NCBI RefSeq assembly: GCF_007678255.1
Contig: NZ_VEED01000007.1
Span: 221,328 to 285,327 of the forward strand
Direction: 5' to 3'
DNA length: 64,000 nt
DNA from: Bacillus sp. X1(2014)
Lineage (GTDB): Bacteria > Bacillota > Bacilli > Bacillales_B > DSM-18226
The translations under genes and the position numbers were made by a program. Positions 47,162-55,420 of this stretch are shown piece by piece (within the stretch, counting starts at the first letter, position 1; the number at the start of each line of letters is the position of its first letter). Below the pieces are notes generated by a model, which saw only the letters and a list, made by a program, of their open reading frames with translations, was not told the origin of the DNA and searched no databases.

Positions 47162-49906
47162 CTATTCCAAGACTTTCGGGGCCGATACAGGCTTTAGTGA
47201 TGAGGATTCAATATCCTCACCTTCCCACACAAATACCTTCACTTTGTGACCATCCAATTTGGAAGGAAGCTTCATACTCACAGAAAAAGATGACTTAGAA
47301 CTTGCTGCTATGCTTTGGGTCTGAGATTGGGATTCTATTAGTCTATTTTCACCGTCATATAGAACCATTGTCACTAAAATAGATTGGGTAATACTTTTAT
47401 TGCTAATAAGCTGAACTTTAGCACTTAACTTTTCTTTCGGTTGTAGTTTTGATGAACTAAAATCAGTGACGACCGAAAAATCCGCATTGTCATCAACAGT
47501 TACTTTTGCCTCTACCGGAATAGTAGGTCCTGGTACTTTTCCGTTTACTGGAATACTTGAGAAATTCGGTGTACCATCTGCATTCCAAGTTATTCTCTTC
47601 ACTCTTGTATGCCTGTTTGGATCATACAGGGGATCTCCTTGAATATCCTTGTAGGAGCGGGCATGATAAACAAGGATATCCGTTTTCCCATCTTCCGCAA
47701 CAGTAAAGGCATTATGTCCCGGTCCGTACAGGCCGGTTGTTTCATCGCTTTTCAACACGGGTTCTGGCGATTTCTTCCATGATTTAGGATCTAATAAATC
47801 ACTAGTTTCCGAAGCGGTCAATAACCCCAAACTATAGTTAGCATCGGTGGCGCTTGCAGAAAAAGTCATGAATATTTTCCCATTCCGTTTTAAAACACTC
47901 GGTGCCTCATTAACCCAAAATCCCTGTCTTTCCCAAGCGTAATCCGGAGTGGAGATCATAACCGGTTTCCCTGCAATCGTCCATGGATTACTCATTTCCG
48001 CGATATAAAGATTTGAATTTCCGCCATCCTTCTGTGCCCAGGCGAAATAACGTTTGCCATTGTTCTCAAATGTGGTGGAATCTAAAGAAAAATTGGCGAA
48101 GGCCGTACTGCCTGCTGGTTTTTGCATCATGCCTTTTTCTGTCCATGTTCCTGTGAGTGGGTTCGCATCTCCGCACTCGAGAACATATGGACGGATTTTC
48201 CAAATATCTTCCGCTGCTCCCGCTGCAAAGTAAATGTACCATTTTCCATCGATAAAATGGATTTCAGGGGCCCAAATATGCGCTCCCATATCCCCTGTAG
48301 CGTGTTTGGTCCAAATTACTTTTTCCTCTGCAGTGGCAAGGCCCTGAAGAGTTTTTGCTCTCCGCAACACAATACGGTTATATTCAGGAACCGATGCTGT
48401 GAAATAATAATAGCCATCTGTATGTTTAAAAATGTGAGGATCTGCTCTTTGCTCAATCAAGGGGTCAGTATATTCATAGGTTGTCGCCTCGCCTTTTACA
48501 GTAAAGGTTCCGGTTTTGGAATAATCTTGTTTGTTCACTTCTGCCCAATCCACATTGAGTGTTCCAGTAGATCCGTCACTATAATGTACATCTACAGTAG
48601 ATGGAAGCTGTGGAGCGGTGCCCTGTTTTGCCTTAACGTTCACCTCGTCAACTTTAGCAATCTTAGTAACACTTATATTGGCAACAGGCTGGATTTTGGC
48701 ACCATAAACCGATCCCTTTACTTCAAGCTTCCCAACTTGTGAGAAATCATCATTTGAAATAGGGTCCCATTCTACATCAAGTTGCTCAGTATGACCATCG
48801 AAATGGTGTACAGTTACCTTCTTAGGAAACTTTGGCGGGAAATCTACCATTGTTCTTAGATCTACCGGTTCAATAGATACGATGCTGTCAGCCAGCACAG
48901 TGACCGCAAAGTTTTTCGTTTCTGAGTATCCATTCCGGTTAATTGTTGCTGTTAAGGATACATTTGCATTCTGTTGGTCTTTTTCAGGTCTTGTCACTTC
49001 ACCTGTATTGGAAATTACTGAAGGAGAGTCAGATTTCCAAGAAATCGATACCCCACCGTCAGCAGTCACAGGTAATTTTAAATCTTGTATGACTTTTGAA
49101 GTATCACCAAGAGTCAGTGTTCCTGCAATCCTTCCAACGGCTTCTTGGTCAGTCATAGATTCTGAGACAACCTGCTGGATTTCATCCGCACTCAATCCTC
49201 TGTTATAGATGCGGAAATCACTCACTTTACCGTCTAAATAAGGATCGGGCCAATTCGATTTTCCGATATAGTTGTAGGCAGTTTCCCCGAAATCCGACGG
49301 TTTCTTGGTTGAAGTTCCCGTGGCACCAACCTTGCCATTAACATAGATTGTGTAAGCTGTTCCGGTTTTGCTGATAGAGATATGTGTCCATTCACCGACC
49401 TTCGGAGCACTCGGAGTTGCATCTGCAACTCGTCCTACTACATCCAAATACAAGTTTTCAGTAAGGAAGATTTTACCTGCATTAGCTCCTGTTCCGAAAT
49501 CAAAAATTCGAGTCCAATCACCTGTTTTTGAATCCAAATATACCCATGTGGAGATGGTGAAATCATCCAGAGTACTCATAATACCTGTTGGTAGCTGCAC
49601 ATATTGGCTTTTCGTATGATCAAGATCAATACCGGTCCTACCGTCCACCGTCGTTAGGGAAGCCCCGTTCATAACGGTGGCATCCTTGCCATGACCAGAG
49701 GCATCAGTTATGGATGTCCCGCTTAACTTATCGAATTTATACCAAGATGTGAGGCCTTCCTCTGTTACTGAAACACTTCCAGTTGACTGTTGAACAGCAC
49801 TAGTTGTTTCTGGAGTTAATGTTGCAGCCCAAGAAGGAACAACCGTTGTTGGAACCGACAAAAGTGTGACTGCCAGTGCACAATGAATTGTTTTTTTCAA
49901 CTTCAA
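47162..49906 (-). CDS. Secreted GH43 enzyme with LamG and Ig-like domains (914 aa)
   Basis: A secretion signal (cleavage near PSWAAT), then a LamG-like domain (about 45-255), a bacterial Ig-like domain (about 260-340), two Big4-like repeats with DVEWDPISNDDFSQVG and NVDWAEVNKQDYSKTG (about 345-480), a GH43 domain (about 485-790; Asp in RADPHIF, Asp in SLDSTTF, Glu in VNEAPSVL), and a C-terminal beta-sandwich. It probably cleaves arabinan or arabinoxylan side chains outside the cell. The start is TTG with GGAGG 7 bp upstream. It follows the 655-aa GH43 gene by 103 bp and has no promoter repeat of its own, so the two are likely co-transcribed. Confidence 0.86.
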   Translation of the reverse strand: MKLKKTIHCALAVTLLSVPTTVVPSWAATLTPETTSAVQQSTGSVSVTEEGLTSWYKFDKLSGTSITDASGHGKDATVMNGASLTTVDGRTGIDLDHTKSQYVQLPTGIMSTLDDFTISTWVYLDSKTGDWTRIFDFGTGANAGKIFLTENLYLDVVGRVADATPSAPKVGEWTHISISKTGTAYTIYVNGKVGATGTSTKKPSDFGETAYNYIGKSNWPDPYLDGKVSDFRIYNRGLSADEIQQVVSESMTDQEAVGRIAGTLTLGDTSKVIQDLKLPVTADGGVSISWKSDSPSVISNTGEVTRPEKDQQNANVSLTATINRNGYSETKNFAVTVLADSIVSIEPVDLRTMVDFPPKFPKKVTVHHFDGHTEQLDVEWDPISNDDFSQVGKLEVKGSVYGAKIQPVANISVTKIAKVDEVNVKAKQGTAPQLPSTVDVHYSDGSTGTLNVDWAEVNKQDYSKTGTFTVKGEATTYEYTDPLIEQRADPHIFKHTDGYYYFTASVPEYNRIVLRRAKTLQGLATAEEKVIWTKHATGDMGAHIWAPEIHFIDGKWYIYFAAGAAEDIWKIRPYVLECGDANPLTGTWTEKGMMQKPAGSTAFANFSLDSTTFENNGKRYFAWAQKDGGNSNLYIAEMSNPWTIAGKPVMISTPDYAWERQGFWVNEAPSVLKRNGKIFMTFSASATDANYSLGLLTASETSDLLDPKSWKKSPEPVLKSDETTGLYGPGHNAFTVAEDGKTDILVYHARSYKDIQGDPLYDPNRHTRVKRITWNADGTPNFSSIPVNGKVPGPTIPVEAKVTVDDNADFSVVTDFSSSKLQPKEKLSAKVQLISNKSITQSILVTMVLYDGENRLIESQSQTQSIAASSKSSFSVSMKLPSKLDGHKVKVFVWEGEDIESSSLKPVSAPKVLE

Positions 49907-50009
49907 ATTTAATCCCTCCTTATGATTCTTATATAAGATTGACTTTTAGTTTACTAGATTGTCTCTCCTAAACTAGTGCTTAGATACCTAGTTAAGTATT
50001 CCAAGATAT

Positions 50010-51977
50010 TTATTGATTTTGTGGTCCGGGCTTATATTGGAAGCTGGTATTCACAATTTCATTTAAGCCTGTCGCACCGAGACTGACATCATATTTGCCA
50101 GCTGCATGATTCGAAAGTGTAAAGTTATAACTGAATTTACCATCATCTTCAGTGGTAATTTGATCAAGATAATCCAATTTGCCATTAGGTGCTGTAACTC
50201 TAACAGCCACATCCGTCCCTTTTTTCTGGGTCAGATAGCCCTCAATTATTACTTTTCTATTATTCACAGATATTTTTAAATCCTTTATAGTTGTAGGCAA
50301 CTGTTTTTCTACAGTAATTGTAGCCGAATCAGTAAATTGTCCTTCGTCAGTTGTGGCAATGATATCAGCCTTACCAGGAGATTTTGCAGTAATTGTAACG
50401 GTTGTCTTACCATCTTCAGGATTATATGTTGGTTTAGAAATGGATACCACATTAGGGTCGCTGGAAATAAAAGTCACTTTTTGATTAAGTACACTATTTG
50501 GTAATACAACAGCAGACATACTGCTTTCATCATTTTCTTGCAGTGTAAGGCTATCAATATCCAGTTGGACATCCTTTACATCTGCTTCTGACATTTTAAA
50601 TGTTGAATTCTCTTTATCCCCTTCGGTATTCACTTGCTCTAACTTCAATAAGTAATCTTTTTGCTTAATATATAAATTCGGGAAGTTATATGACTGAAAG
50701 GAAGTCCAGTTCGAATCCGATAAACCTGGAACCTTTTTAAATGTGGCATCAGCTTTGAATAGATTTGTACCATCATTTTTTACAAGAGCGAGAACATTAT
50801 TACTATGTCTTAAATAATATCCCGGCTTATTCACAGACTGAATGGAAACATACTCCTCTCCTGAATTCGCTAGTCCAGGGACTATCTGCCATCTGGAATC
50901 AAAATTTGAAACATTTAATGCATCTAAAGGATCAATCCGTGCATCATTGTTATAGTGCCTAATATAGCGATCTAGGAAACTGTACGACTGCAGCTTTTGT
51001 CCTTCACCATCCAAGCCAGTGGAAGTTGGGACCACTTTTTTTATTGTGCCGTCGGGATTGTAGTATAATCGATCGATTGAGACTGAGCGTCTGTATGAAC
51101 TTCCAGTTGGTAAAGCAGCGGTATGATAAATAATGTACGACTTTCCTTTGAAATCAATAATGGATTGATGACTAGTATTACTATTGTTTTTATCATTAGG
51201 GTCTGAGGTGAACGGATCCATAAGCATTCCCTTATATTCCCATGGACCGGTAGGGCTTTCACTCATTGCGTAAGCTAGACCTTCTGGCCAATTATGAGCA
51301 AATGATAAATAATATTTGCCATTTCGCTTATGAATCCACGGAGCTTCTGTGAAACCACCTTTCAAGTTATTGATGGTAACCTTTTGAATTTCCCCGTCCA
51401 GCTCGATCATGTTCGGTTTGAGCTTTGCATAGTATGGATACGAATTTCCCCAGTATAGGTAACCCTGTCCATCATCTATCATTACTGTAGGATCAATATC
51501 ATCCCAAGAAATATTTGAAGTCGTCATTTGATTGGTAATCAATGGCTTTCCAAGTGCGTCCTTAAACCCTTCCGTTGGACTTTTGGAGGTAGCTACACCA
51601 ATACAATATCCACTACCGTCCTTATTATTAGTGGCAACATACCAATAATAGGTACCGTCTCTCTCGATTACTTGACTCGCCCATGCGGCATCTTCCCTTG
51701 CCCATGAGAAGGTATCCTTGACGCTTAGTGACCCCTCTTGTTTCCAGTTCACCATATCAGTGGTAGAATAAATAACCCATTCTGGCATGTAATAGAAGTT
51801 TCCACCTGCATTTGCCTCATCGTGTCCTGCATAGAGATAAACCTTGTCACCCTGAACGAGCGCAGCCGGGTCTCCGGTGAACTTATCCTTAATGATAGGG
51901 TTATCCGCATAGGCTGCAGTTGAAAAGGATGATAATAGTAGTGTTGATAACATAATTTTCGATACTACTTTTCTCAT
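50010..51977 (-). CDS. Secreted GH43 enzyme with arabinose-binding CBM42-like domain (655 aa)
   Basis: A secretion signal (cleavage near AAYADN) leads directly into a GH43 domain (about 25-320; Asp in FTGDPAALV, Asp in DDIDPTVMI, Glu in GFTEAPWI). Next is an AbfB/CBM42-like domain (about 330-470), recognised by the repeats LQSYSFLDRYIRH, IQSVNKPGYYLRH and FQSYNFPNLYIKQ, a fold that binds arabinofuranose. A Big2-like domain and a final beta domain follow. This is the strongest direct sign that the locus targets arabinofuranosyl polymers. The spacer between AAGGAGG and the ATG is about 14 bp, longer than usual. The promoter has box 2 and a cre site. Confidence 0.87.
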   Translation of the reverse strand: MRKVVSKIMLSTLLLSSFSTAAYADNPIIKDKFTGDPAALVQGDKVYLYAGHDEANAGGNFYYMPEWVIYSTTDMVNWKQEGSLSVKDTFSWAREDAAWASQVIERDGTYYWYVATNNKDGSGYCIGVATSKSPTEGFKDALGKPLITNQMTTSNISWDDIDPTVMIDDGQGYLYWGNSYPYYAKLKPNMIELDGEIQKVTINNLKGGFTEAPWIHKRNGKYYLSFAHNWPEGLAYAMSESPTGPWEYKGMLMDPFTSDPNDKNNSNTSHQSIIDFKGKSYIIYHTAALPTGSSYRRSVSIDRLYYNPDGTIKKVVPTSTGLDGEGQKLQSYSFLDRYIRHYNNDARIDPLDALNVSNFDSRWQIVPGLANSGEEYVSIQSVNKPGYYLRHSNNVLALVKNDGTNLFKADATFKKVPGLSDSNWTSFQSYNFPNLYIKQKDYLLKLEQVNTEGDKENSTFKMSEADVKDVQLDIDSLTLQENDESSMSAVVLPNSVLNQKVTFISSDPNVVSISKPTYNPEDGKTTVTITAKSPGKADIIATTDEGQFTDSATITVEKQLPTTIKDLKISVNNRKVIIEGYLTQKKGTDVAVRVTAPNGKLDYLDQITTEDDGKFSYNFTLSNHAAGKYDVSLGATGLNEIVNTSFQYKPGPQNQ

Positions 51978-52009
51978 ACGGTTGTGTAATACCTCCTTAA
52001 ATGATCATA

Positions 52010-52023
52010 TTTAAACGCTTTCA
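52010..52023 (-). promoter_or_regulatory. cre site before the 655-aa GH43 gene
   Basis: Minus strand TGAAAGCGTTTAAA matches the cre core and lies just downstream of the predicted -10 (52032-52037). Confidence 0.65.
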
Positions 52024-52031
52024 TATGTGAG

Positions 52032-52084
52032 AGTATATCAAATCAGTTGTTGACAATCTTTATAAAAATCTACGATATTTTATA
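52032..52084 (-). promoter_or_regulatory. Promoter of the GH43 pair with box 2
   Basis: Minus strand: TATAAA (52079-52084), 14 bp, TATAAA (52059-52064), 21 bp, -10 TATACT (52032-52037). Confidence 0.7.
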
Positions 52085-52166
52085 AAATACAACACATTAT
52101 TTTTATAGCAACATTTTATCAATAGAAACTTTACTTACTAGTTTAATTAAGTATCCAAAAAAGAAA

Positions 52167-52209
52167 TATAGACCTTAAAACCACTTTTACCGTGGTTTCA
52201 AGGTCTATT
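52167..52209 (-). terminator. Terminator of the second sensor operon
   Basis: Minus strand TAGACCTTGAAACCAC pairs with GTGGTTTTAAGGTCTA and is followed by TATTTCTTTTTT. Confidence 0.82.
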
Positions 52210-52297
52210 CACTAGATGTTTAAATGAAGCTTATTATTGTTCATATAAGCAATAACCATGATCAATTCTTCTATCCCTGTTCCTAGTAGTTCTAGTA

Positions 52298-54181
52298 TTA
52301 ATAAGCGCGATTAATGAAATCCCGTTTGGCGTTCTCCTGACTAAAAATCCCTTCCTCTGTGACGATTTTGACCGGAATCTCTTTTCCTTCCTTATAGTCC
52401 ATTATCACTTTCATTAATTCGGGCCCTAACAAAGGATTACACTCCACTGTCAGATTCAATTTACCTGCAAACAGGGCATTAAAGGCTTCTTTTGTAGCAT
52501 CTACTGAAATGATCAAAATGTCTTTACCAGGCCTTTTCCCATACTCTTCGATGGCCTCAATCGCTCCCAGCGCCATGTCATCATTATGGGCGTAAACTAC
52601 CTGAATTTCCTCTCCATACTTTTCCAGGTAATCTTTCATGACACTCTTGCCTGCCTCTTTCGTAAAATCCCCTGATTGAGAAGCGATGATCTGATAGTTC
52701 GAATGGTTTCTTAGCAGCTCCTCAAATCCCTTTTTCCGATAAACAGTCGGTGAAGCACCCGGTGTCCCCTGCAATTCAACAATATTGATGTCCTTTTTTA
52801 CTCCTTTGGTTTGTTCTAAAAGCCATCTGGCAGCTCTCCTTCCCTCTTCCTGAAAATCAGAGCCAAGAGAGGTCAGCCAAAGGGTATCATCTTTTAGGCT
52901 CAATTCCCGGTCCGTCAGAATCACAGGGATTCCAGCCATTTTTGCCTCTTTCAAAACATCTTCATACCCCGTTAGCACAACCGGAGAAAACGCAATAATA
53001 TCTACCCTTTCCTGAATAAAGTTCCGAATAGCTTTTATTTGATTATTTATACTTTGGTTGGCATTTTTAAATTTAAGCTCAATTCCAAAGTCTTGGGCGG
53101 CTTTTTTGATAGAGCTGGAATTGGCTGCTCGCCAGCTACTTTCTTCACCAACTTGTACAAATCCTAGTTCAATCTTATTTTTTTGTTGTTTAGAAATATT
53201 TAATGTATTTTGCTTTGTTTGTACAAATTGGTCCACATTATCTTTCGTAATTTTATTCACACGTAAAAGAATTTTTTTGGGAATACCCGATTTGCCTTGC
53301 AATAGATCCATTGCATACTGAATAGATTCTTTGCCACCCGTTCTATAGGCGAAGGTCCCCTTCAAAATGTTACGTCTAACCAAATCAAGTCCTCCATCAT
53401 CACCTTCTAGTCCATCCACGCCAATGATATTAACTCCTTGAATCCCTTTTTTTTCTAATGCCCTATGTACCCCAAGAGCCATTGCATCACTATGTGCGAA
53501 GACGAAATTGATTTTGCGGTTCTTTTTTAGCCTCACTATTACTTCATCTTCGGCTTTATCTCTATTCCAATCTGCAACTATCGTATCCACCTGGTGAATA
53601 TTCGGATGATTTTCGATTATTTCATTGAAGCCCTTACTTCTTTCAATCACTGGAGATGATTGGGAGAGCCCTTGTATTTCTACTAAATTTACTTTCTTAT
53701 CTCCAGCTAGATCCGCTATCAATTGCCCTGCGTTTCTACCAATTACCTCATTGGCTGGTCCAATAAATAAGCTATAATCATACCCATCGATTGCTCGACC
53801 TAAGACGATAACAGGTATTTTTTTATGTACCTTAGCGATTATAGGTGTTAGACTTTTGGAATCATTAGTGGAGATAATCAATAAGTCAATCCCAAAATCT
53901 AGTAATTTATTAATATCTTGCTTTTGTTTATCAATACTATGAGCAGCATCAGTATAAATCACGTGCAAATCTTTATATCGATCTGATTCACTTTTAATTT
54001 CATTATTCATTGCTACTCGCCAAGGCTCAGTTAAATTTGCCTGGGACACACCTATAACAAATTTTGTCCCTTCATTCGACTGGTGAGAAGCATGCGCTGC
54101 TTTATAGCCACACCATCCAAGGATTATTAAGACTAAAATTGTCATCCAATATCTTTTCTTAATCCGAAACCCAGCTTTCAC
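52298..54181 (-). CDS. Membrane-anchored protein with two tandem sugar-binding domains
   Basis: A 627-aa protein. A single membrane helix near residues 12-29 (no lipobox) is followed by two complete type 1 periplasmic-binding domains: domain 1 about 38-330 (VIGVSQANLTEPWR to NKITKDNVDQF) and domain 2 about 345-627 (LGFVQVGEESSWRAANS to the C-terminus). Domain 2 is very similar to the YtfQ-like binding protein at 32534-33535; domain 1 is more distant. It lies in an operon with a sensor kinase and a regulator, and the GTG start overlaps the regulator's TAG stop (TAGTG), so translation is coupled. It is likely a two-ligand extracellular sensor rather than a transport component. Confidence 0.85.
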   Translation of the reverse strand: MKAGFRIKKRYWMTILVLIILGWCGYKAAHASHQSNEGTKFVIGVSQANLTEPWRVAMNNEIKSESDRYKDLHVIYTDAAHSIDKQKQDINKLLDFGIDLLIISTNDSKSLTPIIAKVHKKIPVIVLGRAIDGYDYSLFIGPANEVIGRNAGQLIADLAGDKKVNLVEIQGLSQSSPVIERSKGFNEIIENHPNIHQVDTIVADWNRDKAEDEVIVRLKKNRKINFVFAHSDAMALGVHRALEKKGIQGVNIIGVDGLEGDDGGLDLVRRNILKGTFAYRTGGKESIQYAMDLLQGKSGIPKKILLRVNKITKDNVDQFVQTKQNTLNISKQQKNKIELGFVQVGEESSWRAANSSSIKKAAQDFGIELKFKNANQSINNQIKAIRNFIQERVDIIAFSPVVLTGYEDVLKEAKMAGIPVILTDRELSLKDDTLWLTSLGSDFQEEGRRAARWLLEQTKGVKKDINIVELQGTPGASPTVYRKKGFEELLRNHSNYQIIASQSGDFTKEAGKSVMKDYLEKYGEEIQVVYAHNDDMALGAIEAIEEYGKRPGKDILIISVDATKEAFNALFAGKLNLTVECNPLLGPELMKVIMDYKEGKEIPVKIVTEEGIFSQENAKRDFINRAY

Positions 54182-55392
54182 TAATGCCCTGCCTCCTTAA
54201 CATAATTAGAAGGAGATACACCCATTACCTTTTTAAAAGCTGTACTAAAATAATGCTGAGTGTTATAACCGACTTTATCCGCAATTTCATAAATTTTGTA
54301 TGATGGGTTTTCCATAAATTTAATCGCATATTGAATCCTGACTTGGGTTAAGTAATCGATAAAGGAAGAACCTAATTCTTCCTTTAAAAGCCGGCTTAAA
54401 TAACTTGGACTAACATTAACTTCTTGAGCTACCTCCTGGAGGGTTAAATCTTGTTTGTAATAGTGTCTCTCAATATATCTTTTAGCCAATATAACTACAG
54501 GCAGAATCATAGATTGTTCGTTAAGCTCTTTGATGAAATGACTATAAACATCTGGGATTTCGGTTGGTGGCTTTTCTATAACTTTTTTGGCTATCATTAT
54601 TTTTTTACTTGTCAACTTTTCGATAACCTCTTCAAATTGGTCACATAATAGATCCATTGGTTCTAACTCTTCCAAAGGAATCATTGCTACGATATGATTG
54701 CTTTCATCCCGGAAGACAACACGCGGCTCGAAAGCCTCGAGTAATTCATCGATAATGTTTTGCATGCTAAAAAACAATAGGTCCATTTCCCAAGCATCTC
54801 CGATATTTCCTTCAGCAGCTAGCCTGATAGGCTTCATTACAAAGATCCCAACTTTTCCCCAATCTAGTCGAAAATAGTGGAGCTGCTTATGTATTTCTTC
54901 TTCATTTAACTGCCCTTTAACCCACTTGCATAGAAAGCTGTTTCTAACCAAATCGACATTCTCTTCCAATTGCTCATTCATCCATTGGACCCTTTGATTA
55001 CTTCTTCTAGATTCATTTAGATGGTTGACCGCTTTGGTAACAGTTCTTTTCAAGTCATCAGGATTAACCGGTTTTAGTAAGTATTCAAAAACATTTAATC
55101 GCAGGGCCTCCTGTGCGTAAGAAAATTCATCATGTCCACTAATTATGATAATAATGGATGAAGGCAGTTCATTTTTTAGTTTTCCAATCAATTGCAATCC
55201 ATTAAGGAAAGGCATATTAATATCCAAAAAAAGAATATCAGGCTTGACCTCCAGCGCCAACTCATATGCAGTCTCCCCATCTTGAGCCTCACCTGCAATT
55301 TGTATATTCCATTCATCCCAATTCAGCGATTTTTTCAGACCCCTAATAATTTTAGGTTCATCATCAGCAATAAGTAATTTCAACACTTTCAT
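54181..55392 (-). CDS. AraC-type response regulator of the second sugar-sensing system
   Basis: About 403 aa with a receiver domain (LIADDEPKIIRG; phospho-acceptor Asp in ILFLDINMPFLNG) and a C-terminal AraC domain (VAQEVNVSPSYLSRLLKE and VGYNTQHYFSTAFKKV). The second helix-turn-helix matches the regulator at 42695-43927 almost exactly, the first less so. It lies between its kinase and the tandem binding protein. Start choice: ATG at 55392 follows GGGGGG with no gap; a GTG six bases on (55386) has better spacing. The in-frame start at 55443 would overlap the kinase gene. Confidence 0.87.
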   Translation of the reverse strand: MKVLKLLIADDEPKIIRGLKKSLNWDEWNIQIAGEAQDGETAYELALEVKPDILFLDINMPFLNGLQLIGKLKNELPSSIIIIISGHDEFSYAQEALRLNVFEYLLKPVNPDDLKRTVTKAVNHLNESRRSNQRVQWMNEQLEENVDLVRNSFLCKWVKGQLNEEEIHKQLHYFRLDWGKVGIFVMKPIRLAAEGNIGDAWEMDLLFFSMQNIIDELLEAFEPRVVFRDESNHIVAMIPLEELEPMDLLCDQFEEVIEKLTSKKIMIAKKVIEKPPTEIPDVYSHFIKELNEQSMILPVVILAKRYIERHYYKQDLTLQEVAQEVNVSPSYLSRLLKEELGSSFIDYLTQVRIQYAIKFMENPSYKIYEIADKVGYNTQHYFSTAFKKVMGVSPSNYVKEAGH

Positions 55393-55420
55393 CCCCCCTA
55401 TTAAATGAAAGAAAAACTTA

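Noticed and set aside
48122..48742. Plus-strand open frame of 206 codons inside a GH43 gene
   Set aside because: It lies opposite a clear catalytic domain, has no ribosome site and its translation is Cys/Phe/Ile-rich as expected of a shadow frame.
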